Assembly (NCBI GenBank): GCA_045627045.1
Contig: JAZQMY010000006.1
Coordinates: 1 to 26,283 of the forward strand
Length of the DNA: 26,283 nt
Direction of reading: 5' to 3'
From: SIG351 sp045627045
GTDB lineage: Bacteria > Bacillota > Clostridia > HGM11327
Shown: positions 1 through 7,945 of the stretch, one piece after another
How the letters are laid out: every line of letters starts with the position of its first letter
Numbering within the stretch: position 1 is the first letter of the stretch
Translations under genes and position numbers: made by a program
Notes under the pieces: generated by a model
Told to the model about the DNA's origin: nothing
The model's database searches: none
The model's input: the letters and a program-made list of their open reading frames with translations, nothing else

Positions 1-285
1 GTCCGAATTCGGCTTTGCTGAACCCTTGTTGATGTTCGCTGCTTTTCTGAGCAGGTCAGCAGCCGGCGGAGTCTTCGTTACGAACGTATATGTTCTGTCC
101 TGATAGATCGTGATGATTACAGGGAGAATATAGCCGATCTGAGAAGCCGTCTTTGCATTGAACTGCTTTACGAACTCAGGTGCGTTTACACCGTGAGGTC
201 CGAGTGCAGGTCCAACCGGCGGTGAAGGCAGTGCCTTACCGGCAGGGAGCTGAAGCTTAACCTTAGCTACGATCTTCTTTGCCAT
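1..285 (-). CDS. rplK: 50S ribosomal protein L11 (partial, 3' end off window)
   Basis: The first 95 residues of ribosomal protein L11 are visible; the family is about 141 residues, so the C-terminal third lies beyond position 1. L11 binds the GTPase-associated region of 23S rRNA. The N-terminus reads MAKKIVAKVKLQLPAGKA, followed by the Pro/Gly-rich stretch PSPPVGPALGPHG typical of L11. The ATG at 285-283 is preceded by a strong AGGAGG at about 292-297. It is the last visible gene of the leftward rpmG-secE-nusG-rplK block, 74 bp after nusG, a gene order highly conserved in bacteria. Identification is by direct recognition of the conserved sequence. Confidence 0.97.
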   Translation of the reverse strand, partial: MAKKIVAKVKLQLPAGKALPSPPVGPALGPHGVNAPEFVKQFNAKTASQIGYILPVIITIYQDRTYTFVTKTPPAADLLRKAANINKGSAKPNSD

Positions 286-359
286 GTGTTTTCCTCCTAT
301 GATATTTTGTGTGGTTTGGAGCACACGTACATTATTCAAGCAGGATTACGCCCTAAAGC

Positions 360-938
360 TTAATCCACCTTTTGAATCTGATTGAATTTGAGATCGACCT
401 GCATACTTCTTCCGAACATATGCACATCAACCTTTACTTTCTCCTTGTCCTCCTCGATGCTCTTCACGATGCCAGTGAAGTTCTCAAGCGGGCCTGAAAG
501 TATCTTTACATTTTCGCCGACTGAAATATCAAAGTCAACATGAACATCTTCAATACCGTGCTTGATGATTTCCTCATTTGAAAGCGGTACAGGCTCATTC
601 TCGCCACCGACAAATCCGGTAACGCCCTTGATATAACGAACGACATTCCATGTCTCATCGTCCTGAACCATCTTGATGAATACGTAACCGGGGTACTGCT
701 TACGCTTTACCATTTTGCGGTTGCCCTTTTCATCCTCTTCGATAGCATCCTCAAGCGGGATGTGGACTTCGATTATCTTGTCCTGAAGATTACGGTTCTC
801 AACAGCCATTTCGATGGATCTCTTTACTTTATTCTCATAGCCGGAATAAGTGTGGATAATATACCATCTGATACCGTCATCACCGGAGAAATGAGTTGAC
901 TTCTTTGCCGGTTGTTCATTTATAATGTTTTCGTCCAT
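360..938 (-). CDS. nusG: transcription termination/antitermination protein NusG
   Basis: NusG binds RNA polymerase and affects pausing, Rho-dependent termination and transcription-translation coupling. The 192-residue product has the NGN domain from about residue 24 (WYIIHTYSGYENKVKRSIE) and contains KRKQYPGYVFIKM. A C-terminal KOW domain from about residue 140 (VGENVKILSGPLENFTGIV) follows. It is slightly longer than usual because of an acidic 23-residue N-terminal extension. The ATG at 938-936 follows a GGGAGA motif in good position, so the extension is probably real. It lies 16 bp after secE in the same leftward operon. Confidence 0.97.
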   Translation of the reverse strand: MDENIINEQPAKKSTHFSGDDGIRWYIIHTYSGYENKVKRSIEMAVENRNLQDKIIEVHIPLEDAIEEDEKGNRKMVKRKQYPGYVFIKMVQDDETWNVVRYIKGVTGFVGGENEPVPLSNEEIIKHGIEDVHVDFDISVGENVKILSGPLENFTGIVKSIEEDKEKVKVDVHMFGRSMQVDLKFNQIQKVD

Positions 939-954
939 TATAGTTTATCTCCCA

Positions 955-1221
955 TCAGCCGACAATAAGACCAATGATTGTGCTGAACAAATAGTCGAAT
1001 GCGCCGACTATCGCACCGAGAACGACAGAAAGTACAAGTACAACGCCTGTTGCCTTGATAACGTCCTTCTTGCTCGGCCATGATACCTTTTTTAATTCAC
1101 TGATAACTTCCTTGAAAAAGTTTGAGCGCTTTTTCTTTTCTTTATCCTTCTTCTTGGTGTTATCGTTCTTCTTGCTGACATCCTTATTGGTGTCAATGTC
1201 AGGTAATCTTTCCTGTTCCAC
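955..1221 (-). CDS. secE: preprotein translocase subunit SecE
   Basis: SecE is the small membrane subunit of the SecYEG translocon. The 88-residue product has a highly charged Lys/Asp-rich N-terminal tail (residues 1-32), then the amphipathic SecE signature FFKEVISELKKVSWPSKKDV. A single C-terminal transmembrane helix follows (about residues 60-86), the usual single-helix form outside enterobacteria. The start is a GTG at 1221-1219 preceded by GAGGG. It sits between rpmG (16 bp upstream) and nusG (16 bp downstream), the classic order. Confidence 0.96.
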   Translation of the reverse strand: MEQERLPDIDTNKDVSKKNDNTKKKDKEKKKRSNFFKEVISELKKVSWPSKKDVIKATGVVLVLSVVLGAIVGAFDYLFSTIIGLIVG

Positions 1222-1237
1222 GTCGGTCCCTCGCTAA

Positions 1238-1387
1238 TTACTTTGTTTCTTTATGAACTGTATGCTTCTTGCAAAAGCGGCAATACTTGGAGATCTCAAC
1301 TCTCTGGGTCTGAGTCTTCTTGTTCTTTGTTGTATTATAGTTTCTCTGCTTGCATTCTGTACAAGCCAACACGATTTTCTCTCTCAT
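1238..1387 (-). CDS. rpmG: 50S ribosomal protein L33
   Basis: A 49-residue protein that I read directly from the sequence: it starts MREKIVLACTECKQRNYNTT and ends in KHTVHKETK. It is ribosomal protein L33 of the zinc-binding (C+) type, with Cys pairs C9-x2-C12 and C36-x2-C39. The ATG at 1387-1385 follows AAGGAGG at about 1397-1403. It is the first gene of the leftward operon rpmG-secE-nusG-rplK and lies about 80 bp downstream of the promoter at 1476-1504. Confidence 0.95.
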   Translation of the reverse strand: MREKIVLACTECKQRNYNTTKNKKTQTQRVEISKYCRFCKKHTVHKETK

Positions 1388-1475
1388 TGTGAACACCCTC
1401 CTTAAAAAACATCATTTTCTATATTTTTGGTGCGCTCCGCCAACATAAATGCTTGTTCCACAGTTACGCTGATTA

Positions 1476-1504
1476 ATTATATTACAAAAATCGTTTTTAG
1501 TCAA
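1476..1504 (-). promoter_or_regulatory. sigma-A promoter of rpmG-secE-nusG-rplK
   Basis: On the minus strand, TTGACT (1504-1499) is followed after 17 bp by TATAAT (1481-1476), a near-perfect housekeeping promoter. Expected transcription start is near 1469, giving an 80-nt leader before rpmG. I see no convincing terminator between this promoter and the TSCPD gene ending at 1549, only an AT-rich inverted repeat, so some read-through from the upstream operon is possible. Confidence 0.85.
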
Positions 1505-1548
1505 GTGGTTTTTTTGATATTTTCCGTAAAAACTCAAAAAAATATGTT

Positions 1549-1800
1549 TCAGCACTCGGATTTTATCCTTATAAGCGCTTTTGCAAGCTGGTCAGGGCAC
1601 GATGTTCCCTTGCCGCCGCAGTCTATTCCTTCAAGTTTTTCGATGACCTCATCGACCGTCATTCCTTCAACGAGCTTTGCGATTCCCTGTGTGTTTCCGT
1701 GGCATCCGCCCACAAATCTTACGCTGTTCACGATCTCGTTCTCAACGTCAACAATGATCCTTCTTGAGCAAGTGCCTCTTGTCTGATACTCGTATGTCAT
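1549..1800 (-). CDS. TSCPD domain protein (TIGR03905 family)
   Basis: An 83-residue protein of the small Clostridial TSCPD family. Visible marks are a Cys near the N-terminus (TRGTCSRRI), the glycine-rich GGCHGNTQGI segment, and the ending CGGKGTSCPDQLAKAL that names the domain. The TSCPD domain also occurs at the C-terminus of some ribonucleotide reductases, and its conserved cysteines suggest metal or redox chemistry. The role of the stand-alone form is not known to me. The ATG at 1800 follows AAGGAGA. It is the last gene of the long leftward operon, 12 bp after rlmH. Confidence 0.88.
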   Translation of the reverse strand: MTYEYQTRGTCSRRIIVDVENEIVNSVRFVGGCHGNTQGIAKLVEGMTVDEVIEKLEGIDCGGKGTSCPDQLAKALIRIKSEC

Positions 1801-1812
1801 TATTATCTCCTT

Positions 1813-2295
1813 TTATTTGTGATATCTTGTTCCCTTTGCAATGGAGAATGCTCTGTATATCTGTTCGGTCAGAATCACTCTCATCAGCTGATGCGGAAAG
1901 GTCATCTTTGAAAAAGACAGCTTCATGTCTGCTCTTTGCTTTACCTTATCGGAAAGTCCGAATGACGAGCCTATCACGAATACTATATCTCCTTCGCCGG
2001 ATACGCCTATTTCGCTTATCTTTTCCGAAAGTTCCTCCGAGGAAAGCTGTTTTCCTTCCACACAGAGCGCTATAACATAGCTTTTCGGAGTGATATGCTT
2101 CATTGCAAGTGCCGCTTCGGCATCAAGTGCCTTATCTATTTCCTTCTGTGAAGGTTCAGAGGCAAGCGGAGCCTCATCAATTTCGGTTATCGTCAATCGG
2201 CACGCCGAAGAGAGGCGTTTGGAGTATTCCGCTACCGCATCACGCCAGAATGCCTCCCTCAGCTTGCCGAAGCATACTATATTTATCCGTTGCAT
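1813..2295 (-). CDS. rlmH: 23S rRNA (pseudouridine1915-N3)-methyltransferase RlmH
   Basis: RlmH is a SPOUT-class methyltransferase that modifies pseudouridine 1915 in helix 69 of 23S rRNA on assembled ribosomes. The 160-residue length is typical. Diagnostic parts are the SAM-binding knot region FVIGSSFGLSDKVK and the C-terminal KMTFPHQLMRVILTEQIYRA ending in RYHK at the extreme C-terminus. Its start overlaps the 3' end of the upstream isomerase gene by 13 bp, which suggests translational coupling; there is no strong ribosome binding site of its own. Confidence 0.97.
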   Translation of the reverse strand: MQRINIVCFGKLREAFWRDAVAEYSKRLSSACRLTITEIDEAPLASEPSQKEIDKALDAEAALAMKHITPKSYVIALCVEGKQLSSEELSEKISEIGVSGEGDIVFVIGSSFGLSDKVKQRADMKLSFSKMTFPHQLMRVILTEQIYRAFSIAKGTRYHK

Positions 2296-3158
2296 TGCGC
2301 TGTCATACCAACCGCTTTCTTCATCACGTGGTATCCTTCCTCTATTGCCCGAAGTGAAGACTCAATGCCTTCAAACTCAAGCGATATTGCTCCGTCGTAA
2401 CCTTTTTCCCTCAGTATTCTGATGCATTGATATAAAGGTACGTTTCCGTGTCCGAGTATAGTCCCTCTGAGATAATTTCCGCCTCTTGTGCCGAACCAGC
2501 CGAACGACGGCAGAAACACCTCGTTACCGCTCTTGACAAAAAAGTCCTTGACGTGAACGTGCATTGCATATCTTGCCATCCTGCCGACTGCTTTTACCAG
2601 GTCTTCATCTGCACACAGAAAATTTCCTATGTCAACGAGTGCACCATAGTTTTCTCTGCCGACTTTATTGATGAGTTCCTCAACTATAAGGCTGTCCTGC
2701 ATTACCTGCCCGTGATTTTCCACCATGAGCTTCATACCCTTTTCGCCTGCGTAATCTGCAAGTTCTCTCATTCCGTCCGATGCGGTTTCAATAAGCTGCC
2801 TGATACCTTTTTTCCCCGCCTGTGACAGACTGCCTTTTATCGTATCCAGTCTCAGCGCATCAGCCCCAAGTATATATGCGCAGTCAATGAATTTCTTTCC
2901 TGCCCCTGTCTGAGCATTTCTGTCTTTATCAAGAAAATTGACACCGGCATTAAGAGAGAAAACAGAGAGGCCTGCCTCACGGCACTTTTCACCGGTTCTT
3001 TTGGCGGATTCGATCGGATCCCCGCCGTCATATATATCGGCCCATCTGAACTCTATCCCGTCAAATCCGGTTCTCTTTGCATGATCTATAATGTCTGATA
3101 CCGTAAAATTATCCGACTTTACCCGAGCATAGCTGTATGCGTTTACTCCGATTCTCAT
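2283..3158 (-). CDS. TIM-barrel sugar phosphate isomerase/epimerase (copy 1)
   Basis: A 291-residue protein of the xylose isomerase-like TIM-barrel superfamily (AP_endonuc_2 fold). The expected divalent metal ligands are visible: E147 in VENHGQ, D176 in VDIGN, H202 in MHVHVKDF and E261 in SLEFEG. No signal peptide is seen, so it is cytoplasmic. The substrate cannot be deduced; relatives isomerise or epimerise ketohexoses, inosose or similar sugars. It aligns without gaps over most of its length with the next upstream gene, so the pair arose by tandem duplication. It lies between that paralogue (16 bp away) and rlmH (13-bp overlap). Confidence 0.88.
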   Translation of the reverse strand: MRIGVNAYSYARVKSDNFTVSDIIDHAKRTGFDGIEFRWADIYDGGDPIESAKRTGEKCREAGLSVFSLNAGVNFLDKDRNAQTGAGKKFIDCAYILGADALRLDTIKGSLSQAGKKGIRQLIETASDGMRELADYAGEKGMKLMVENHGQVMQDSLIVEELINKVGRENYGALVDIGNFLCADEDLVKAVGRMARYAMHVHVKDFFVKSGNEVFLPSFGWFGTRGGNYLRGTILGHGNVPLYQCIRILREKGYDGAISLEFEGIESSLRAIEEGYHVMKKAVGMTAQCNG

Positions 3159-3174
3159 TTTATTGTTCTTTTCC

Positions 3175-4038
3175 TCAACCGATAAGCTCCAAGGCTTTTC
3201 TCATAACCCTGTAGCCTTCTTCAACTGCCATAAGTCCGTTCTCCATGCCCTCGAATTCAAGTGAGATTGCACCGTCATAGCCGTTGTTCTTAAGTATTCT
3301 TACGCACTGATAAACAGGAACTATTCCGTGTCCAAGCATAGCACCTCTGAGGTAGTTGCCTCCTCTTGTGCCGAACCAACCTCTTGAAGGAAGGAATACT
3401 TCGTTACCGCTCTTGAAGTGAAAATCCTTCATATGAACGTGCATGACGTATCTTGAAAGTCTGCCAACGCCCTCCGTCGGGTTCTCATCTGCGCAAAGGA
3501 AGTTACCTATATCGACCTGTGCTCCGTAGTTCTCTCTGCCTACCTTATTTATCAGCTTCTCAACTACAGTGCTGTCCTGGAAAATCTGTCCATGATTTTC
3601 CACCATAAGCTTCATGCCCTTTTCACCCGCATAGTCCGCAAGTATCCTTGCGCCCTCAGAAGCCTTCCTGAGTATGCCTTTAAGTCCGTCCGGACCTGCC
3701 TCCTTAAAACTCCAGCCGATAGTATCAATACGGAGAGCCAGAGCGCCCAGCGCTTCTGCGCAGTCAATCATTTCTTTGCCGCTTTCTATCTGGTTTTCAA
3801 AATCCGGTGCAAGGAAATCAACTCCTCCATCGTATGAGTACACCTCAAGTCCTGCCTCACGGCACTTATCTCCGAGAATCTTTGCCGTATCCGAGACAGA
3901 ATAGTCGCCTATTTTATATCCGTGGATGAATTCCATGCCGTCAAAGCCTGTCTTTTTTACATGATCAATCACATCAAACAATGTGAAATTGTCTGACATA
4001 ACATTTGAGTAGCTGTATGAGCTTACGCTTATCTTCAT
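3175..4038 (-). CDS. TIM-barrel sugar phosphate isomerase/epimerase (copy 2)
   Basis: A 287-residue paralogue of the downstream gene, with the same metal-binding positions (E147, D176, H202, E261) and the same long conserved block GWFGTRGGNYLRG. The two differ mainly in residues 38-50, 68-90 and 108-125, where TIM-barrel loops often set substrate choice. This suggests related but non-identical substrates, or two subunits of a heteromer. The ATG at 4038 has only a weak AAGG upstream. It is 43 bp downstream of metH in the same direction. The substrate is unknown. Confidence 0.88.
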   Translation of the reverse strand: MKISVSSYSYSNVMSDNFTLFDVIDHVKKTGFDGMEFIHGYKIGDYSVSDTAKILGDKCREAGLEVYSYDGGVDFLAPDFENQIESGKEMIDCAEALGALALRIDTIGWSFKEAGPDGLKGILRKASEGARILADYAGEKGMKLMVENHGQIFQDSTVVEKLINKVGRENYGAQVDIGNFLCADENPTEGVGRLSRYVMHVHMKDFHFKSGNEVFLPSRGWFGTRGGNYLRGAMLGHGIVPVYQCVRILKNNGYDGAISLEFEGMENGLMAVEEGYRVMRKALELIG

Positions 4039-4081
4039 AGTAATAACCTTATTTAACCTTTCGTTTTGTATATATTAGTAT

Positions 4082-6463
4082 TTATTTCAATGCCAGATTT
4101 ATCTCTTCGGCATATCTTACCGTTTCCATTGCATCGGAGGCATACCTGTCTGCGCCGATTCTGTTTGCATATTCTTCATTAAGAACCGCTCCGCCCACGA
4201 CTATCCTGCATGATGGTGCTTCCTTGTGCAGAAGCTTTATCGTTTTCTCCATTGCAGGAACGGTGGTTGTCATTAGTGCGCTGAGCCCTACCAGCGGTGC
4301 ATCAAGTTTCTTCACCGTTTCGCATATTTTCTCCGGAGGAACATCCTTTCCGAGATCCGTTACGGCAAACCCGTAATTCTCAAGGAGAAGCTTTACTATA
4401 TTTTTGCCTATGTCGTGAATGTCGCCCTTCACTGTAGCAAGCACCACTCTGCACTTCGTTTTTGCCGAGCCGTTTGATGCAGATTCCTTTATCACCTCAA
4501 ATGCGTTCTTTGCCGCATCTGCACTCATCAAAAGCTGAGGAAGATAAACCGTCTTTGCCTCGTAGCCTCTGCCGACCTCATCAAGTGCCGGAATTATCTC
4601 ATTGTTGACGATATCAAGACCGCGCTCCGTTTCAAGCAGCTTTCTTGTTGCCGAAGCCGCAGAAGATGACAGGCCCTTCTTTATCGAATCAAAGAGAGAA
4701 AGCTCCGCCGGTGCTTCATATTTGGTCTCTGTCTTTTCCAAGCCGGATGCATATGCTATATATTCCGCACAGTTCTCGTCATTTCCCGAAAGTGCATTGA
4801 AGGCGTAATAAGCGTCCTTCATCTCCTTTGAGAATGGATTCATTATCGCCGCCGAAAGTCCGTTTTCGAGTGCCAATGTAAAGAATGCCGCATTGACCTT
4901 GTCTCTCTCGGGAAGTCCGTATGATACGTTTGATACACCGAGAGATGTGTTGCATCCGAGTCTTGTCTTAATCTCCTTCATTGCACGAAGAGTCGTTCCC
5001 GGTGCATTCTTATCCGCACTGACCGTCATCGCAAGAGTATCAAAAATGATATCCTTTTTCGGAATGCCGTATTCCGCCGCAGTTCTGAGGATCCTTTCGG
5101 CTATCTGAACTCTTCCCTCTGCCGTATCAGGTATTCCGTTTTCGTCAAGCGTAAGCGCAACTATTACTCCGCCGTATTTCTTTGCAATCGGAAACACGCT
5201 TCTCATGCTCTCTTCCTTGCCGTTCACGGAATTGATCATCGCTTTTCCGTTTACGATGCGGAGCGCTTTTTCCATTGCCTCCGGGGATGATGTATCGACC
5301 TGCACAGGCAGAAGTGACACTGCCTGAAGTCTCTCCACTATCTCCGAGAGCATTTCTGTTTCATTTATATCGGGAAGTCCTGCGTTCACATCCAGTATGT
5401 GTGCGCCTGCCTCCTCCTGACTTATACCCTCCTTGAGTATGTAGCCGAAGTCCTTTTCACGGAGAGCTTCTTTCAATCTCTTTTTGCCCGTGGGGTTTAT
5501 CCTTTCGCCTATCAGGACGGGCTTTTTGCCTATTGTCACCGTTCCCGATGACGATGCCACCACGGTCATTTTCTTTTCCGTCACAGGCAAAGGCTCAATT
5601 CCCGATGCCGCCTTCACGAGTGCTTTTATATACTCCGGAGTGGTTCCGCAGCAGCCGCCTGCTATCCTTACGCCCTTTTTCAGCATATCCGATACCCGTG
5701 CGGCAAATTCATCCGGGAGGACATTGTACTCCGTCTTGCCGCAACGCTCGCACGGAAGTCCCGCATTCGGCTTGAATATCACGGGGAGTGAAGAAACTTC
5801 AAGAAGCCTGTTGACCACAGGGATCAGCTTTTCAGGTCCGAAAGAACAGTTCACACCTATCGCATCAACTCCGAGTCCCTCAAGCATTGCCGCCATTACA
5901 TCCGGAGTGGCGCCCGTCATGAGCTTTCCGTCCTCGCCGTATGCATTTGAAACGAATATGGGCAGATCGCAGTTCTCCTTCGCCGCAAGCACAGCCGCTT
6001 TGGTTTCGTAGCTGTCATTCATCGTCTCAATAATGACGAGATCTGCACCGAATTGTTTGCCGAGCCTTACCGTCTTTGCAAATATTTCTATTGCATCCTC
6101 AAAGTCAAGGTCTCCGTAAGGCTTTATAAGTCTTCCTGTCGGTCCGATATCAAGAGCGATGAATTTATCCTGTTTGCCGGAAGAAAGCTTTCTGGCCTCC
6201 TTTGCGTTCCCGACTGCCGCCTTGATTATGCTTTCAAGTCTTTTGTCATCATACTTCAGGCTGTTCGCTCCGAATGTGTTCGTTGCAATGATATTGCTTC
6301 CGCAATCGTAATACGCCTTGTGTATCGCCGTTACGACTTCAGGATGCGAAATGTTCCAGAGCTCCGTTGCTTCGCCCGGCAAAAGCCCATTCTCCTGAAG
6401 AAGAGTGCCCATTCCGCCATCAAGAAATGTTATATTGTTCTTTATGTATTCTCTTGCATTCAT
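4082..6463 (-). CDS. metH: cobalamin-dependent methionine synthase lacking the reactivation domain
   Basis: MetH moves a methyl group from methyltetrahydrofolate to homocysteine through cobalamin. I start it at the ATG at 6463 (793 residues, MNAREYIKNNITFLDGGMGT), not the longer frame to 6553, because this ATG overlaps the upstream stop as ATGA and the start matches the family. Domain order: homocysteine-binding barrel (about 1-290; zinc ligands C206 and the C271-C272 pair), pterin-binding barrel (about 312-570; IGERINPTGKKRL, HILDVNAGLPDINE), cobalamin cap (about 590-670) and Rossmann B12 domain with the axial-ligand motif DIHDIG (H683). It ends just after the B12 domain. The AdoMet-binding reactivation domain is encoded by the next gene upstream. 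Confidence 0.96.
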   Translation of the reverse strand: MNAREYIKNNITFLDGGMGTLLQENGLLPGEATELWNISHPEVVTAIHKAYYDCGSNIIATNTFGANSLKYDDKRLESIIKAAVGNAKEARKLSSGKQDKFIALDIGPTGRLIKPYGDLDFEDAIEIFAKTVRLGKQFGADLVIIETMNDSYETKAAVLAAKENCDLPIFVSNAYGEDGKLMTGATPDVMAAMLEGLGVDAIGVNCSFGPEKLIPVVNRLLEVSSLPVIFKPNAGLPCERCGKTEYNVLPDEFAARVSDMLKKGVRIAGGCCGTTPEYIKALVKAASGIEPLPVTEKKMTVVASSSGTVTIGKKPVLIGERINPTGKKRLKEALREKDFGYILKEGISQEEAGAHILDVNAGLPDINETEMLSEIVERLQAVSLLPVQVDTSSPEAMEKALRIVNGKAMINSVNGKEESMRSVFPIAKKYGGVIVALTLDENGIPDTAEGRVQIAERILRTAAEYGIPKKDIIFDTLAMTVSADKNAPGTTLRAMKEIKTRLGCNTSLGVSNVSYGLPERDKVNAAFFTLALENGLSAAIMNPFSKEMKDAYYAFNALSGNDENCAEYIAYASGLEKTETKYEAPAELSLFDSIKKGLSSSAASATRKLLETERGLDIVNNEIIPALDEVGRGYEAKTVYLPQLLMSADAAKNAFEVIKESASNGSAKTKCRVVLATVKGDIHDIGKNIVKLLLENYGFAVTDLGKDVPPEKICETVKKLDAPLVGLSALMTTTVPAMEKTIKLLHKEAPSCRIVVGGAVLNEEYANRIGADRYASDAMETVRYAEEINLALK

Positions 6464-7056
6464 ATTTTTCTCAATCCAATCAATGCCGTCACCGATTTTG
6501 ACGGTGACATAAGCAGGCTTTCGTTGAGTGTCAGACCGATTTTCTTCGGACATTCAAGAAGGGTGAAAATATCCTTCTGTGCCGAAAGCTCAAAATCTCC
6601 GTAGCCGGGGCTGAATCTCTCGCCTGTTTCCAGTCCCTTTGAGCCGTATTCCTCCTGCAGGAACGCCTGAAAGCTGTCGCAAAGAGCCTCTGTTCTTTCC
6701 GCTCCGATCGCCTGCACTATAAGTGCCTTCAAGGGCTCAGCCGCATATCTTGTAATCAGCCTGTCTGGTGAAAGCCCTGTCGTTGCGGCAAAGACAACTG
6801 CCTTGTCTGCACCCTTCAGGTACTTCGTTACCGTTTTCCCTCCAAAGCCCGACGGCAATATTACTTTCCCGTCATCGTCTCCCGAAGCACTTATTTCCGC
6901 CCAGCAGACTCTGTAAGAAAGCTGCGGCAGAAGTGTTTCCGTTTCTTTTTTCACAGCTGCCCTGATGCTTTCATCCGGGTCACGTTGTCTCATGTATCTG
7001 TATATTTCATCAAAGGACACCGGCGGTGCCTCGAATATCTGTGTGATTACCGTCAT
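6460..7056 (-). CDS. free-standing MetH reactivation-domain protein
   Basis: A 198-residue protein matching the C-terminal vitamin B12-dependent methionine synthase activation domain. In full-length MetH this domain binds AdoMet for reductive remethylation of oxidised cob(II)alamin. The key AdoMet-binding signature is visible as RFSPGYGD (residues 147-154), followed by MSPSKSVTALIGL near the C-terminus. Its stop overlaps the metH start by 4 bp (ATGA), and its own start overlaps the metF stop the same way. The three proteins are therefore translationally coupled, presumably at matched levels. The expected role is acting in trans on the truncated MetH. Confidence 0.92.
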   Translation of the reverse strand: MTVITQIFEAPPVSFDEIYRYMRQRDPDESIRAAVKKETETLLPQLSYRVCWAEISASGDDDGKVILPSGFGGKTVTKYLKGADKAVVFAATTGLSPDRLITRYAAEPLKALIVQAIGAERTEALCDSFQAFLQEEYGSKGLETGERFSPGYGDFELSAQKDIFTLLECPKKIGLTLNESLLMSPSKSVTALIGLRKI

Positions 7057-7931
7057 TTTCCGAGTATATCCGAAAGGTTGCTCCGGATCTTCATGGCAAC
7101 ATCGGGCTTATTCATTGAATAAACGTGTACGTTCGTTATGTTGTTTGCAAAAAGGTCTATGATCTGATCTGTTGCATACGCAATTCCCGCCTGCTTCATT
7201 GCAAGAGGATCATCACCGAATTTATCAACGAGGCTCTTGAATCTCTGCGGCATGAACGAGCCTGAAAGCTTTATCGCTCTTTCAACCTGATTTGCATTCG
7301 TGATGGGCATTATTCCCGCAACCACGGGAACGGTGATGCCTGCCTCCCTTATTTTATAAAGGAAGTTATACAAGAGGTTATTATCAAAAAACATCTGCGT
7401 GGTGAGGAATTCGCAGCCTGCATCGACCTTTTCCTTCAGGTGCCTGATGTCCTCCTTCTGATTTATACTCTCCGGGTGGACCTCGGGATAGCACGCTCCG
7501 CCTATGCAAAACGACTCATCAGCTTCCTTCAGCTCCCTTATCAGCTCAACCGCATGATGATAAAACCAGCCCGACCGGTCATCATTCTTCATGCTTTCGG
7601 GGATATCTCCTCGCAGCGCCATGACATTTTCTATTCCCGCCGCCTTCATCTCTCTAATCTTTTCAAGCACGGTCTCTCTGTTTGACGAAACGCACGTCAG
7701 ATGTGCAAGAGTAGGCACGCCGTATCTTTCTTTTATATTCTTTGCTATATCGAGTGTGTAACGGCTTGTGCCGCCGCCTGCTCCGTATGTTACACTCATA
7801 AATGCGGGCTTCAGCTTTGCTATTTCCTCTGTCGCACTTTTTACTGTGTCAAAAGACGAATCCGTCTTGGGAGGAAAAACCTCAAATGAAAGCGAAAGCT
7901 TTTCTTCTTTCAGAATGTCTATAATTTTCAC
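7053..7931 (-). CDS. metF: 5,10-methylenetetrahydrofolate reductase
   Basis: MetF makes methyltetrahydrofolate, the methyl donor for the MetH encoded two genes downstream. The 292-residue single-domain FAD TIM barrel shows SLSFEVFPPKTD with the catalytic Glu (E17), MSVTYGAGGGTS, NVMALRGD, and GGACYPEVHPES. Length is typical of the bacterial enzyme. Its stop overlaps the next gene as ATGA, and its start is 14 bp after the DtxR-like regulator. No riboswitch or T-box is visible in the short upstream spacer. Confidence 0.97.
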   Translation of the reverse strand: MKIIDILKEEKLSLSFEVFPPKTDSSFDTVKSATEEIAKLKPAFMSVTYGAGGGTSRYTLDIAKNIKERYGVPTLAHLTCVSSNRETVLEKIREMKAAGIENVMALRGDIPESMKNDDRSGWFYHHAVELIRELKEADESFCIGGACYPEVHPESINQKEDIRHLKEKVDAGCEFLTTQMFFDNNLLYNFLYKIREAGITVPVVAGIMPITNANQVERAIKLSGSFMPQRFKSLVDKFGDDPLAMKQAGIAYATDQIIDLFANNITNVHVYSMNKPDVAMKIRSNLSDILGK

Positions 7932-7945
7932 TGCAATTCATCCTT

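Noticed and set aside
1505..1548. Terminator after the TSCPD gene
   Set aside because: Only an AT-rich inverted repeat (TTTTTTTGA/TCAAAAAAA) with a long loop is present, with no GC-rich stem.
5484..6011. Rightward open frame of 175 codons
   Set aside because: It lies antisense inside metH, has no ribosome binding site, and its composition is Ser/Pro-rich as expected for a shadow frame.
4082..6553. Longer metH start adding 30 residues
   Set aside because: The extra N-terminus does not resemble MetH, and the ATGA overlap at 6460-6463 fits the coupling pattern of this operon.
6053..6604. Rightward open frame of 183 codons
   Set aside because: Antisense to metH and the reactivation gene, both firmly identified.
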